Assembly: GCA_964419055.1 (NCBI GenBank)
Contig: CAYQNU010000009.1
Location: 1 to 64,000 of the forward strand
Direction of reading: 5' to 3'
Length of the DNA stretch: 64,000 nt
Source: CAYQNU01 sp964419055
Lineage (GTDB): Bacteria > Bacteroidota > Bacteroidia > Flavobacteriales_D > Parvicellaceae
Shown: positions 7,885 through 16,501 of the stretch, in pieces
How positions within the stretch are numbered: the first letter of the stretch is position 1
How the letters are laid out: each line of letters begins with the position of its first letter
Program-made: the position numbers and the translations under genes
The notes under the pieces: generated by a model
What the model saw: the letters and a program-made list of their open reading frames with translations, nothing else
The model's database searches: none
What the model was told of the DNA's origin: nothing

Positions 7885-9201
7885 TTAATTGGTTTGCTCT
7901 TCCAATAATCCTCCAATTAATCGTGTGATATTGGTTTTAGACTCTATGATTTGAAAGGTTATTTCATACATCGAAAGTCCAGCTCTTAAATAAGCCATTT
8001 CAATTTCTCTGAAAACGAAAGAGTTGATAAAACCGCTGTTTTCTTTTAGTTGAGTGGTGTTTAAGTTTTTTTCGGTTAGTTTAAAAGACTCTTTCGCTAA
8101 ATCCAAAATGGTCAGACGAGTGGTGTATAAATCATAATGGGCCATTAATTCTTGAGCCAAACGAGATTTCATTTGATCAATGGTAATGGTATTTACTTGA
8201 TTTTGAATTTCTAAAGCTTGTATCCCTCTTTTTACTTTCCCTCCATCATAAAGGGTAAAGTTTAGCGTAAAATTAGCATAGTAATTTAGGTTTGTTCCCG
8301 TAAGTCTATTTTCTCCTAATTTGAATGAACTCGTATTACCTGTTGCCCCCATATTAAAACCTACTACAGGATACATGGTACTTTTTGCCATCGTAATATC
8401 TCGATCTAAGATTTCAATGTTTACCATTTCATTCTTTAAATTTTGATTATTACTGAGCATTTTGTTTCTCAAATCCATAAAATCATAGGTTTCATTAGGT
8501 ACTTGCAATTCATCAGACAAGTTCCATTGTGTAGTTTCGGGAACGGCCATTAATAAATTTAAGTTTCTGATAGAATTTCGGTACGCTAAATCTTGCAACA
8601 ATAAGTTGGTGCTATCCGCATAATAAGCGCTTTCATATTGAAGAATGTCAAAATTCAATGCTAACCCAAATTCTTGTTTCGATTTTTGATACTTCCATTT
8701 ATCACGGGATAAATTCAATACATTTTTGAGAAGGTTGAGTTTCTCCTGTTGCAATTTAGACGAGTAATAATTGAGAATGATGCCTTGTATGGTGTTTTCT
8801 ACAACCAATGCTGCCAATCCTTCACTTTTTAGTTGCAATTGCTCTAATTTCTCTTTATTGGCTTGCACTCTAAATCCATTGAATAGGGTCCAGTTTACAT
8901 TGGCTCCTCCTTCTATAGAATTGGACATCAATAAGGCTTGAATAAACGAAGTAGGGTTGTTGGATTGATCAGAAATGGCATTACCTTGTTTCACATTCAT
9001 AGTGACGGTTGGATAACGACCAGCTTGACCCCAAGTGTTTTGTATAGTATTGATTTCAATATTTTTTTGAGTCAATAAAATATCAAAATTTTGTTTAAGT
9101 GCCACTTGTATAGCATTACTCAAACTCAAATTTTCTTGCGAAAAAACGGATTGAGCGCTTAATAGAACGGCTATAAATAGAAATGTGACTGTATTTTTCA
9201 T
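7885..9201 (-). CDS. TolC-family outer-membrane efflux channel
   Basis: 438 residues. This is the outer-membrane and periplasmic tunnel of a tripartite RND efflux system. It has a signal peptide ending in QSVFSQ (about residue 21) and the duplicated helical outer membrane efflux protein fold, with long heptad-like helices and the typical N-terminal SLSNAIQVALKQN segment. Length is normal for the family. It is the last gene of the operon adaptor-pump-channel, 17 bp after the pump gene. The substrate cannot be read from the sequence. Confidence 0.88.
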   Translation of the reverse strand: MKNTVTFLFIAVLLSAQSVFSQENLSLSNAIQVALKQNFDILLTQKNIEINTIQNTWGQAGRYPTVTMNVKQGNAISDQSNNPTSFIQALLMSNSIEGGANVNWTLFNGFRVQANKEKLEQLQLKSEGLAALVVENTIQGIILNYYSSKLQQEKLNLLKNVLNLSRDKWKYQKSKQEFGLALNFDILQYESAYYADSTNLLLQDLAYRNSIRNLNLLMAVPETTQWNLSDELQVPNETYDFMDLRNKMLSNNQNLKNEMVNIEILDRDITMAKSTMYPVVGFNMGATGNTSSFKLGENRLTGTNLNYYANFTLNFTLYDGGKVKRGIQALEIQNQVNTITIDQMKSRLAQELMAHYDLYTTRLTILDLAKESFKLTEKNLNTTQLKENSGFINSFVFREIEMAYLRAGLSMYEITFQIIESKTNITRLIGGLLEEQTN

Positions 9202-9218
9202 GATAACTTTCGCTTCAA

Positions 9219-12200
9219 TTAATCGATTAAATGCTCTTCTTTACTGTTGTTTTTTGGAATGCGCCATTTGGCTTCATCAAAAAAAACGGCAGGCGAATCT
9301 TCTCCCATTTCCAATACACGTTTATGTATTTTATAAACGGGTTCCACTTCAATTTTTGTAGGTGGTGTTTTCCCTCCGTTCCACAACCAAAAACGAGAAC
9401 GTCTGATGTCATTAAAATATAATATTAATGATGGAAAGAAAAGCAACAAAAAGAGTGTTCCAAAAAATACACCGTAGGCCACTGAAACAGCCATGGGTAT
9501 TAAAAACTGCGCTTGAAAACTGGTTTCAAAAACAAGTGGGCCTAAACCTACAACAGTAGTTAAAGATGTTAAAATAATAGGTCTAAATCTACTTTTTCCA
9601 GCCTCCACAATCGCTTCATTCATAGGCATTCCTTCCGTTAGGTTTTTATTGAATTGATCCAGCATAACAACGGCATCATTTACTAAAATTCCGACCAAGG
9701 CAATGATTCCCCAAAAACTAAATAATGAAAAGGGAATGCCTTGTATACCATGTCCGAGTAAGGCACTTGTAATACCTACTGGAATAACCATCATAATGAT
9801 TCTTGCTTGGTAAAAAGAAGCGAAGTTCAGCGACAAGATGATTAAAATCAACAATACTCCAAGACCAAAAGCTATTCCCAAAGCTTTACCTGAATTAGCA
9901 GCACGTTCAGCTTGTCCTTTTAATTTCACCTCAACTCCAGGATAAAGTTCTTGTAATTGAGGAACCAAAGTGGTCATTATTAAATTGGTGACATCGGATG
10001 ATTTTTCACTGTCATACAAACTTCCATAAACCCGTACTTCTTGTTTTCCATCAATGTGATTAATGGAAACTTCACCTCTTTTTATTTCATAACTGGCCAA
10101 TGTGTTTAAAGGAAACTCTTGACCCATCGCTGTTTTGATTTTTAGTTTTTCAAGATCATCAAAATCATCTCTGCCATCTGAAGGGTAGCGAGACCAAACT
10201 TTTACTTCATCATTACCCACAATTAGGCGCTGCACTTCTTGTCCAAAAAATCCCTGTCTGATTTGGTTCAAAATCTGAGCTTCATCCAATCCCAATGCAT
10301 AAGCTTTTGGATATAAATCAAGCCAAATTTCTCTATTTCCAACTCCCGAATTATCTGAAATATCTTTGATTTCTTCCATCTCAAGGATTTTTTCTTTGAG
10401 CCATTTTGCAGCTAATTTAATTTCCTCTGAGTCTTTACTTTGCAACGAAATGGATAAATCTTGTCCGAAAGGAGAGTCGCCACCAATGGCAAACTTATCT
10501 AATTTTTTAAGCGTATCAGGGTGTATGCGTTTTTTCAATTCATTGGAAATATCTTCGGTTGAAACAAAGTTTTGTTCCAGCACTGAAATTCGTAAAGACC
10601 CCGCATGACTGCCTTGTTCACTCACCCGTTGTGCACTTCCAATGGTTTTTGAAACATATTTAATGATATCAGCACCGTGCTCTTTCTTTAAATCTTCATT
10701 GTAATCATTGATTATTTTTTCGATGTAGGATAAGGTCGCCTCTGTCTTCATTTCTCGATCACCGGGTTGATAAGCAATATCTACCTGAATGTCGTTGAAA
10801 GGTATGCCTGGAAAAAAAGCCGTTTTAATAAATCCTACACCAATTAAACCTCCAATAAAAAACAAAAAGATAAAAGGAATCCAAACTACTATACGGTAAG
10901 ATTGAACCAATTTCATAGAAAGTCGGGTATAAGCATCACGTGATTTGTTGATTCCTCCTTCTATAGATTTACGAACTTTTTGATACCAACCAATTTCAAC
11001 AGGAGCCAATATTTTTTTACTGGCTAAGTGAGAAGGTAAAATTAAAAATGCTTCAATTAATGAAAAGAGCAAACAGGCCACTACACTAAAAGCCATTTCT
11101 TCCATCATAGCCATATCACCGCCCACAAACATCAAGAAACCAAAGGCAACAACAGTTGTAGCAACAGAAGTGAAAACCGAAGTAAGGACTTCCATAGTTC
11201 CATCAATGGCAGCTTGAACAGGCGTTTTACCTTTTTCATAATGAGTATAAATGCTTTCCGCAATCACAATACCATCATCCACTAAAATACCCACTACGAG
11301 TATCATTCCAAATAAAGATATCATATTGATGGTCATGCCATAAAAACCACCAATCCAAAACATACCTAACATGGAAAAGGGTATACCAAATGCAACCCAA
11401 ACGGACAAACGCAAACTCAAGAATAATCCAAGAACGATTAAAACTAGGATTAATCCGAATATTAAATTGGATGATAACATATTAATACGTTGGTCCAACA
11501 ATTCAGAAAACATAAACAAAACCTGCATTTTGTAGTCATCATGTTCTTTGTTAAACTTTTCAACGTATTCGTTTATGGCGGTTGAAATTTTACCTAAGTG
11601 TTCTGAATTCAGTTTTTGAACAAGAATGGTTATGTTTTGAGTCCCGTTAACATAACTTTTAATCGGAACATCCGAAAATTCGAAATTTACATCGGCTATG
11701 TCGCCTAACGTGATGACCTGACCGTCCATGTTGGTTTTGATAACCACCGATTTCAACATTTCTGCATCGGTAGTTTTGTTCATCAAACGGATGTAAAGTT
11801 CTTCTTCGTTTGTTTTTAAACTACCTGCAGAAATATCTATGTTCTGCATTTTTATTTTTTGAGCTACTTGATCAAAGGTGATTTCATATTTCAATAAATC
11901 ATTCTCACGTATATCTACCGCAATAATTTGAGGCGGATAACCCAAGATTTCGAGTTGAGAAATATTGGGATCTTGTAATAATTCTTTCTCAATTTGGTCG
12001 GCCATGTCTTTTAATTCAAAAAGACTTTTATCACTTTGAAGAGATATAAATCCAACCGTACCACCCATTCCGCCCATACCTCGGCTTTTTTGAGCTACAA
12101 CAATTGGACGTTCGGCACCTGTAGGGAAGGAGTTGATACCATCGATGGCATTCTTAATTTCTTGAGAAAGTACATCAATATTCACTTTTTCGTGGCTTTC

Positions 12201-12482
12201 TACCTCAATTTTAGCGAAATTCTCTTGAGATTTTGAAGTCACCTCTTTGATACCTTCAATACCTACAATGGCTTCTTCAATGATGGTGGTGATACCATCG
12301 GCAATTTCTTTTGGTGAAGCTCCAGGATAAGCAACAGTGATGGTGATTTTATTAGGCTCTAATTCTGGAAAAAAAGAGTGATTCATGGTGAATAAATTCA
12401 ATAAACCACCCAACGCTGTTACAATAATGATGGCATTGGCCCAAATGGGATACTTAATAAAAAAGGATATAAAACTTCTCAT
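9219..12482 (-). CDS. RND-family efflux pump, inner-membrane subunit
   Basis: 1087 residues, normal for proton-driven AcrB/HAE1-type pumps. The N-terminus has the first transmembrane helix, followed by the FFPELEPN and VAYPGASPKEI segments typical of the family. Two repeated halves are visible, each with a porter domain and a block of about five helices (roughly 340-550 and 870-1030). Conserved acidic residues occur in the helix-4 motif (GILVDDGIVIAE). The C-terminus carries about 60 soluble residues. It lies between the adaptor and channel genes with gaps of 25 and 17 bp, so this is one operon. Drug, lipid or metal specificity is not evident; an HAE1 (organic substrate) type is more likely than a metal pump because the heavy-metal signature was not seen. 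Confidence 0.92.
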   Translation of the reverse strand: MRSFISFFIKYPIWANAIIIVTALGGLLNLFTMNHSFFPELEPNKITITVAYPGASPKEIADGITTIIEEAIVGIEGIKEVTSKSQENFAKIEVESHEKVNIDVLSQEIKNAIDGINSFPTGAERPIVVAQKSRGMGGMGGTVGFISLQSDKSLFELKDMADQIEKELLQDPNISQLEILGYPPQIIAVDIRENDLLKYEITFDQVAQKIKMQNIDISAGSLKTNEEELYIRLMNKTTDAEMLKSVVIKTNMDGQVITLGDIADVNFEFSDVPIKSYVNGTQNITILVQKLNSEHLGKISTAINEYVEKFNKEHDDYKMQVLFMFSELLDQRINMLSSNLIFGLILVLIVLGLFLSLRLSVWVAFGIPFSMLGMFWIGGFYGMTINMISLFGMILVVGILVDDGIVIAESIYTHYEKGKTPVQAAIDGTMEVLTSVFTSVATTVVAFGFLMFVGGDMAMMEEMAFSVVACLLFSLIEAFLILPSHLASKKILAPVEIGWYQKVRKSIEGGINKSRDAYTRLSMKLVQSYRIVVWIPFIFLFFIGGLIGVGFIKTAFFPGIPFNDIQVDIAYQPGDREMKTEATLSYIEKIINDYNEDLKKEHGADIIKYVSKTIGSAQRVSEQGSHAGSLRISVLEQNFVSTEDISNELKKRIHPDTLKKLDKFAIGGDSPFGQDLSISLQSKDSEEIKLAAKWLKEKILEMEEIKDISDNSGVGNREIWLDLYPKAYALGLDEAQILNQIRQGFFGQEVQRLIVGNDEVKVWSRYPSDGRDDFDDLEKLKIKTAMGQEFPLNTLASYEIKRGEVSINHIDGKQEVRVYGSLYDSEKSSDVTNLIMTTLVPQLQELYPGVEVKLKGQAERAANSGKALGIAFGLGVLLILIILSLNFASFYQARIIMMVIPVGITSALLGHGIQGIPFSLFSFWGIIALVGILVNDAVVMLDQFNKNLTEGMPMNEAIVEAGKSRFRPIILTSLTTVVGLGPLVFETSFQAQFLIPMAVSVAYGVFFGTLFLLLFFPSLILYFNDIRRSRFWLWNGGKTPPTKIEVEPVYKIHKRVLEMGEDSPAVFFDEAKWRIPKNNSKEEHLID

Positions 12483-12507
12483 TTTTGAATCGAATTTTTA
12501 ACGTTTA

Positions 12508-13695
12508 TTATTTAGAAGTTTTAATAATTTCAACCTTAGCACCGTCCTTACCATTGATTACAGGTTCCACTACGATAACGGTTCCATCTGGAACACCTTT
12601 AACATAAACGGTATTTTTTTGGTAAGATACAATATTTACAGGCATCATTTTTATTTTATGCTTGTGTCGTGTAAATAAATGAAAACCAAACATTATAATA
12701 GGTTTGGAGTCTGTTTCAATAGTAAAAATAATGTCATTGGAGGTAAGCGCTTTTCTCGGAATTTCCATAACGGTTTCAAAACCTTCAGCAGCAATTTCAG
12801 CATTCAGATATACCCCATTATACAAGGGAGCACTTGTTTCAGAAATTTCAATAAATACAGGGATGGTTTGTGTTTGAGCGTTGATGTAATTTCCTTTTCT
12901 AATCACTTTACCTTTTGCGGTAATGGATGACTCATCGTATAGAGAAACTAAAGCACCTTGTTTAACTTTTTCAATTTCATTTTTGTTGACCGGTATTTCA
13001 ATTTCTAAATTCCCATCTCTTAAGATAGAGATTATGGGTGTTCCTGGATTTACCACTGCACCTTCGTCTGTCATAGCATTGAGAATACTTCCGTTAAATG
13101 GAGCAGAAATAACGTATTTTTTTAAGCGCTCTTCATCACTTTTAATGGTGTAATATTCAGTTATAATACCTTTTGACGAGATGAAGTTCTTTTCTTTAAA
13201 ATCTTTTGTGGTGGGTATTTGAGGTAAGGGTTTGTCTACTTCAATAGCATTGTAAAAGTCTTGCCATTGATTAAAACTGGAAGGGAAATCCAATTTTAAA
13301 TCGGGTAAAATACTTGAAATCAAGGTTAAGTAATTACTTTTTCGTGCTTGAAGTCCTAATTTAACATCTTCATTTCGAATGGTGACCAAGGTTTGACCTT
13401 TTGAAAAAGTAGTTCCCTTTTTTAAGTTTACTTGAGTAGAAATAATTCCTTGAACTTCTGCCGAAATGTTGATTAATGCCGTGGAAGAAACTTGACCGAA
13501 ACCCTTAACAGTTAAAGGTTTTGTGCTATTCGAGAAGGTGTCAACCTTTACTTTCAACATTTTTGTACTATCCTTTTTGATCTCTTTATTTACTTCAACG
13601 GTTTTTTTACGATCCATAGAGCATTTTCCCATTAAACCTATGGTGATGATGATAAAAACAATAACAGATACGATAATAACTTTTCTGGCTTGCAT
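12508..13695 (-). CDS. RND efflux periplasmic adaptor (HlyD/AcrA type)
   Basis: 395 residues. A single N-terminal helix (about 5-23) anchors the protein in the inner membrane. The rest has the adaptor layout: lipoyl halves around residues 70-115 and 195-225 (GSILNAMTDEGAVVNPGTPI), a short helical hairpin between them, then beta-barrel and membrane-proximal domains. It bridges the pump and TolC-like channel encoded downstream. It is first in the operon, with a TACTTTTG box at 13728-13735. No regulator gene is adjacent, unlike the second efflux operon at 54-61 kb. Confidence 0.88.
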   Translation of the reverse strand: MQARKVIIVSVIVFIIITIGLMGKCSMDRKKTVEVNKEIKKDSTKMLKVKVDTFSNSTKPLTVKGFGQVSSTALINISAEVQGIISTQVNLKKGTTFSKGQTLVTIRNEDVKLGLQARKSNYLTLISSILPDLKLDFPSSFNQWQDFYNAIEVDKPLPQIPTTKDFKEKNFISSKGIITEYYTIKSDEERLKKYVISAPFNGSILNAMTDEGAVVNPGTPIISILRDGNLEIEIPVNKNEIEKVKQGALVSLYDESSITAKGKVIRKGNYINAQTQTIPVFIEISETSAPLYNGVYLNAEIAAEGFETVMEIPRKALTSNDIIFTIETDSKPIIMFGFHLFTRHKHKIKMMPVNIVSYQKNTVYVKGVPDGTVIVVEPVINGKDGAKVEIIKTSK

Positions 13696-13727
13696 CTTAA
13701 AATATATGATTTAAATTAACTATTCGG

Positions 13728-13735
13728 CAAAAGTA
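13728..13735 (-). promoter_or_regulatory. Promoter -7 box (TACTTTTG) of the first efflux operon
   Basis: Minus-strand TACTTTTG fits TAnnTTTG and is 33 bp upstream of the adaptor start codon. No palindromic operator is obvious around it. Confidence 0.5.
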
Positions 13736-13822
13736 CCATTAACTAAAGACTCCAAACAATAAATGCTATAAAAGGTTTTAAAAAAGGATAAAAAGAAATT
13801 ACTTTGTATAAAATTTTGAAAT

Positions 13823-14662
13823 ATGATAAAGGTTATAGTTTTTGTTTGGGTTTCAAGCCTTATTTTTTGTAGCTGCACGAGTAAAACAACTAAAAACATG
13901 ACACCAAAAACTTTTGGTGCTATTGATTGGAACGATACCTTAAAACCGGGTTGGGTGTTGACCTTTCAAGATGAATTTAACGAGGGTAAATTAAACATTC
14001 AAAAATGGTCGTCCATGCCTTATCATGGATCACGTTACCATCCTGGCTCTAGGGTATATTACTGTAGTGATAAAAACTTTGAATTTACCGATTCAACCAT
14101 ACGATTAATGGCAAAAAAAGAAATTACAACGGTAAATGATACGATGCATTATCAATACACCATAGGATGGTTAGATAATTTTTATGTAATGGATCAACAA
14201 TACGGTTTTTTTGAAATGCGTTGCAAACTGCCACAAGGAAAAGGTATGTGGCCAGCATTTTGGTTGGTTTCACGTCACTCATGGCCTCCCGAAATAGATA
14301 TTTTTGAAATTTATACATCGGTAAGTGCTACGACTATTGAATCCAACCTTCATTTTTTTAAAAATGAGCGGCACACCAGTAATATGAAAAAAACAAAAAT
14401 TCCCGATGCGCGTGCAGCTTTTCAAACGTATGGGTTGAATTGGGAACCCGAATTATTGACTTTTTATTTTGATGGATTGGCCTTTAGAAGACAAAAAATC
14501 AAAAAGGAATGGTTTCCACATCCCATGCACATTACGGTGAGTACAGGAGTTGATTCAAGAAATCCACTATTTTTAGAAGAATTGAGTTTACCTAATTATT
14601 TAGAAGTGGATTATGTAAGAGCCTATAAGCCCATTCATCCAAGCTATGCCCTTTCAAAATAA
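13823..14662 (+). CDS. Glycoside hydrolase family 16 protein (beta-glucan/galactan hydrolase)
   Basis: 279 residues. GH16 enzymes cleave beta-1,3/1,4 glucans or galactans by a retaining mechanism. The catalytic signature ExDxxE is present as EIDIFE (E157 nucleophile, D159, E162 acid/base), and MWPAFWL (142-148) precedes it as in the family. The N-terminus is a signal peptide with Cys16/Cys18 in a weak lipobox, so it may be a surface lipoprotein. The substrate (laminarin, agar or carrageenan) cannot be told. The stop overlaps the 3' end of the convergent DUF429 gene by 19 bp. No SusC/SusD pair lies beside it, so it is not part of a usual polysaccharide locus. Confidence 0.85.
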   Translation: MIKVIVFVWVSSLIFCSCTSKTTKNMTPKTFGAIDWNDTLKPGWVLTFQDEFNEGKLNIQKWSSMPYHGSRYHPGSRVYYCSDKNFEFTDSTIRLMAKKEITTVNDTMHYQYTIGWLDNFYVMDQQYGFFEMRCKLPQGKGMWPAFWLVSRHSWPPEIDIFEIYTSVSATTIESNLHFFKNERHTSNMKKTKIPDARAAFQTYGLNWEPELLTFYFDGLAFRRQKIKKEWFPHPMHITVSTGVDSRNPLFLEELSLPNYLEVDYVRAYKPIHPSYALSK

Positions 14663-15357
14663 TAGGCATTCATCCGTATTTTTTTTGAATCCCGTTCTTG
14701 TGATTCTTTTACGGTGTTAAATTGATGGGTGGCACCCAAAAGCCCCATTGTAGCCAAACAAGTGGTATCCAAAACATCGTCTGTTAACGTTTTGTAGTCA
14801 CGAACAGCCTTTTCTATGGATTCTTTGAACTCAGGAAAAAGGCTTAATAGGAGTTGCTCTCGTTCTTTTTTGCCCTCAACTGTTTTTTTTGAATGAACCA
14901 ATGGGATATTTTTATTGAGTTTCTCAAAACACAACTCCGGATGTGATTCCATAATGTTTAGGGATGGGTGCTGTTGGATAAATTGGTCCATTTCCTTTAT
15001 TTTAGGACAAATATTCCACGCTTGTATGCTGATAGATTTTCCTGTTTCTTCAAGGTTTATTTTTTTGGCCGTGTTGTAATCGTTGGCATAAACAGCTCTG
15101 CGGCAAGGTACCGTGAATAGGGAAGATTTTCTATTTTTTGAAAGTAATTCCCTCATTTGTTGGTCCAACGTTCGTTCTATTCCAACTCCTGTCAACCCAA
15201 TAGGGATATCTGCAAAACACCACAAAAAAGAAAAGTCATTTAACCGTTCTAAGCTATTAATCCATTCAACTTTTAGAGTCAGTTGTACTCCATCAAACAC
15301 AATTGTTGAAAGCATCCAACCTCCCTTGCATCCATCTAACCCAATAATAGTCATCAA
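14644..15357 (-). CDS. DUF429 family protein (predicted RNase H-fold)
   Basis: 237 residues. The start IIGLDGCKGGW matches the DUF429 signature, a family predicted to have an RNase H-like fold with acidic residues (here the Asp in GLDGCK, and Asp/Glu later) in the active site. Further family features are ADIPIGL (about 69-75) and ESHPELCFEKL (about 138-148). No activity is established for the family to my knowledge. The gene converges on and overlaps the GH16 gene by 19 bp. Its first residues are Met-Met, so the start could be one codon later. Confidence 0.8.
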   Translation of the reverse strand: MMTIIGLDGCKGGWMLSTIVFDGVQLTLKVEWINSLERLNDFSFLWCFADIPIGLTGVGIERTLDQQMRELLSKNRKSSLFTVPCRRAVYANDYNTAKKINLEETGKSISIQAWNICPKIKEMDQFIQQHPSLNIMESHPELCFEKLNKNIPLVHSKKTVEGKKEREQLLLSLFPEFKESIEKAVRDYKTLTDDVLDTTCLATMGLLGATHQFNTVKESQERDSKKIRMNAYYFERA

Positions 15358-15453
15358 TCTATTTGTATTTATTTATCAGTTGATTTGGAATTGTTAACTT
15401 GAATTTTTGAAAAATCACTATTAATTTGAAGGACGCTATTTCCACTTTTTTAA

Positions 15454-16407
15454 TTAATTCACTTTATACCTTGTTTTATTCAAATTTCCGATGGCTTCAA
15501 TTAAACCGAGCTCGATTCCTTTTTTCAAATCTCTGCTAGCTGTTGCGGATGAAATATCTTTAAAAACATTCATATAATCCTTTCGGCTAAACTCTTTATT
15601 ATGAAAGGTAAAAAAATATTCTAAACGATCAGTATCCTTTAAAACGCGATTATTATAATTAAGCAAATTAGTAAGAGATTTTTCGATAACTCCCAACATA
15701 TATTCAATAAATACAGTTGATTTACCCGATTTATCGCTCTGGGCTAACGATTGGTAATATTCATCTTGAGTTTCACTGATTAAGGTTTCGAAAGGTAAAA
15801 AATCAAAAATAGGGTAGTCATTCATCAGAATGAGCGTTTGCCACAATCTTCCCATTCTGCCATTTCCATCGATAAAAGGATGGATAAACTCCATTTCGTA
15901 GTGAAAAACACAACTTTTTATTAAGGTTAATTCATTCGGATCGTTGAGGTATTCAAATAAATCTTTCATTAAATAGGGAACATTTTCATATGGTGACGCC
16001 ACGTGTTCCACATGGGTACCTTTTACAATGCCAACTCCTTGTTTTCTGTAGGCACCCGCTTTATCGATCAACCCATTCATCAAGTCGAGATGAGCTTTCA
16101 AAAAGCTTTTTTCAGAAGAGAATTTATACTGTTCTAAATTTTCATACACTTTAATGGCATTGAGTACTTCTAAAACATCTTTCTTTGGCCCAATTACTCT
16201 CTTATTTTCAATTAATGCAGTGATTTGATCTTCTGTCAAGGTGTTTCCTTCAATTTGTAGGGATGAATGAATGGTTTTTATTCGATTTTGCTTACGAAGT
16301 TGAGGGGATTGTTTGTTCAAATAGTTGGCATTAACTTCACCAATTTTTTCTGAAATGGAGCTGATTCTTTTCAGAATTAAGGGAGTAATGTCATAAGGTG
16401 GTCTCAT
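15454..16407 (-). CDS. Class II Fic-domain protein (predicted AMPylator) with C-terminal winged helix
   Basis: About 317-321 residues. Fic enzymes transfer AMP or related groups from nucleotides to hydroxyls on target proteins. Numbering from the upstream Met at 16419, the catalytic motif HPFIDGNGRMGR is complete (H180-R191). The autoinhibitory motif (S/T)xxxE(G/N) is present N-terminal to it as SLQIEG (S53-G58), making this class II and self-restrained. The last 60 residues look like a winged helix, a common arrangement in autoregulating Fic proteins. I prefer the start at Met5 (16407), because two tandem palindromes and the promoter box occupy the bases just upstream. It stands alone with no antitoxin partner. 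Confidence 0.87.
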   Translation of the reverse strand: MRPPYDITPLILKRISSISEKIGEVNANYLNKQSPQLRKQNRIKTIHSSLQIEGNTLTEDQITALIENKRVIGPKKDVLEVLNAIKVYENLEQYKFSSEKSFLKAHLDLMNGLIDKAGAYRKQGVGIVKGTHVEHVASPYENVPYLMKDLFEYLNDPNELTLIKSCVFHYEMEFIHPFIDGNGRMGRLWQTLILMNDYPIFDFLPFETLISETQDEYYQSLAQSDKSGKSTVFIEYMLGVIEKSLTNLLNYNNRVLKDTDRLEYFFTFHNKEFSRKDYMNVFKDISSATASRDLKKGIELGLIEAIGNLNKTRYKVN

Positions 16408-16431
16408 TGATAGTATCATTTGATAGTATCA
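16408..16431. promoter_or_regulatory. Tandem palindromes at the fic promoter, candidate operator
   Basis: TGATAGTATCA occurs twice, at 16408-16418 and 16421-16431, 13 bp apart. Each is a perfect inverted repeat TGATA-G-TATCA. The second overlaps the end of the -7 box TACCTTTG (minus strand, 16430-16437). They cover the expected transcription start and, with the longer ORF, the first codons. The position suits a repressor site, perhaps for the Fic protein's own winged helix (inference). Confidence 0.6.
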
Positions 16432-16437
16432 AAGGTA
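16430..16437 (-). promoter_or_regulatory. Promoter -7 box (TACCTTTG) of the fic gene
   Basis: Minus-strand match to TAnnTTTG. The expected transcription start would be near 16424, giving a leader of about 16 nt to the preferred Met5 or about 4 nt to Met1. Confidence 0.5.
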
Positions 16438-16501
16438 AACTTTTTATTTTGGTTGCAAAAAAAATATTGTTCAGGAACAGATAACAGGGATACAGTCTTT
16501 A

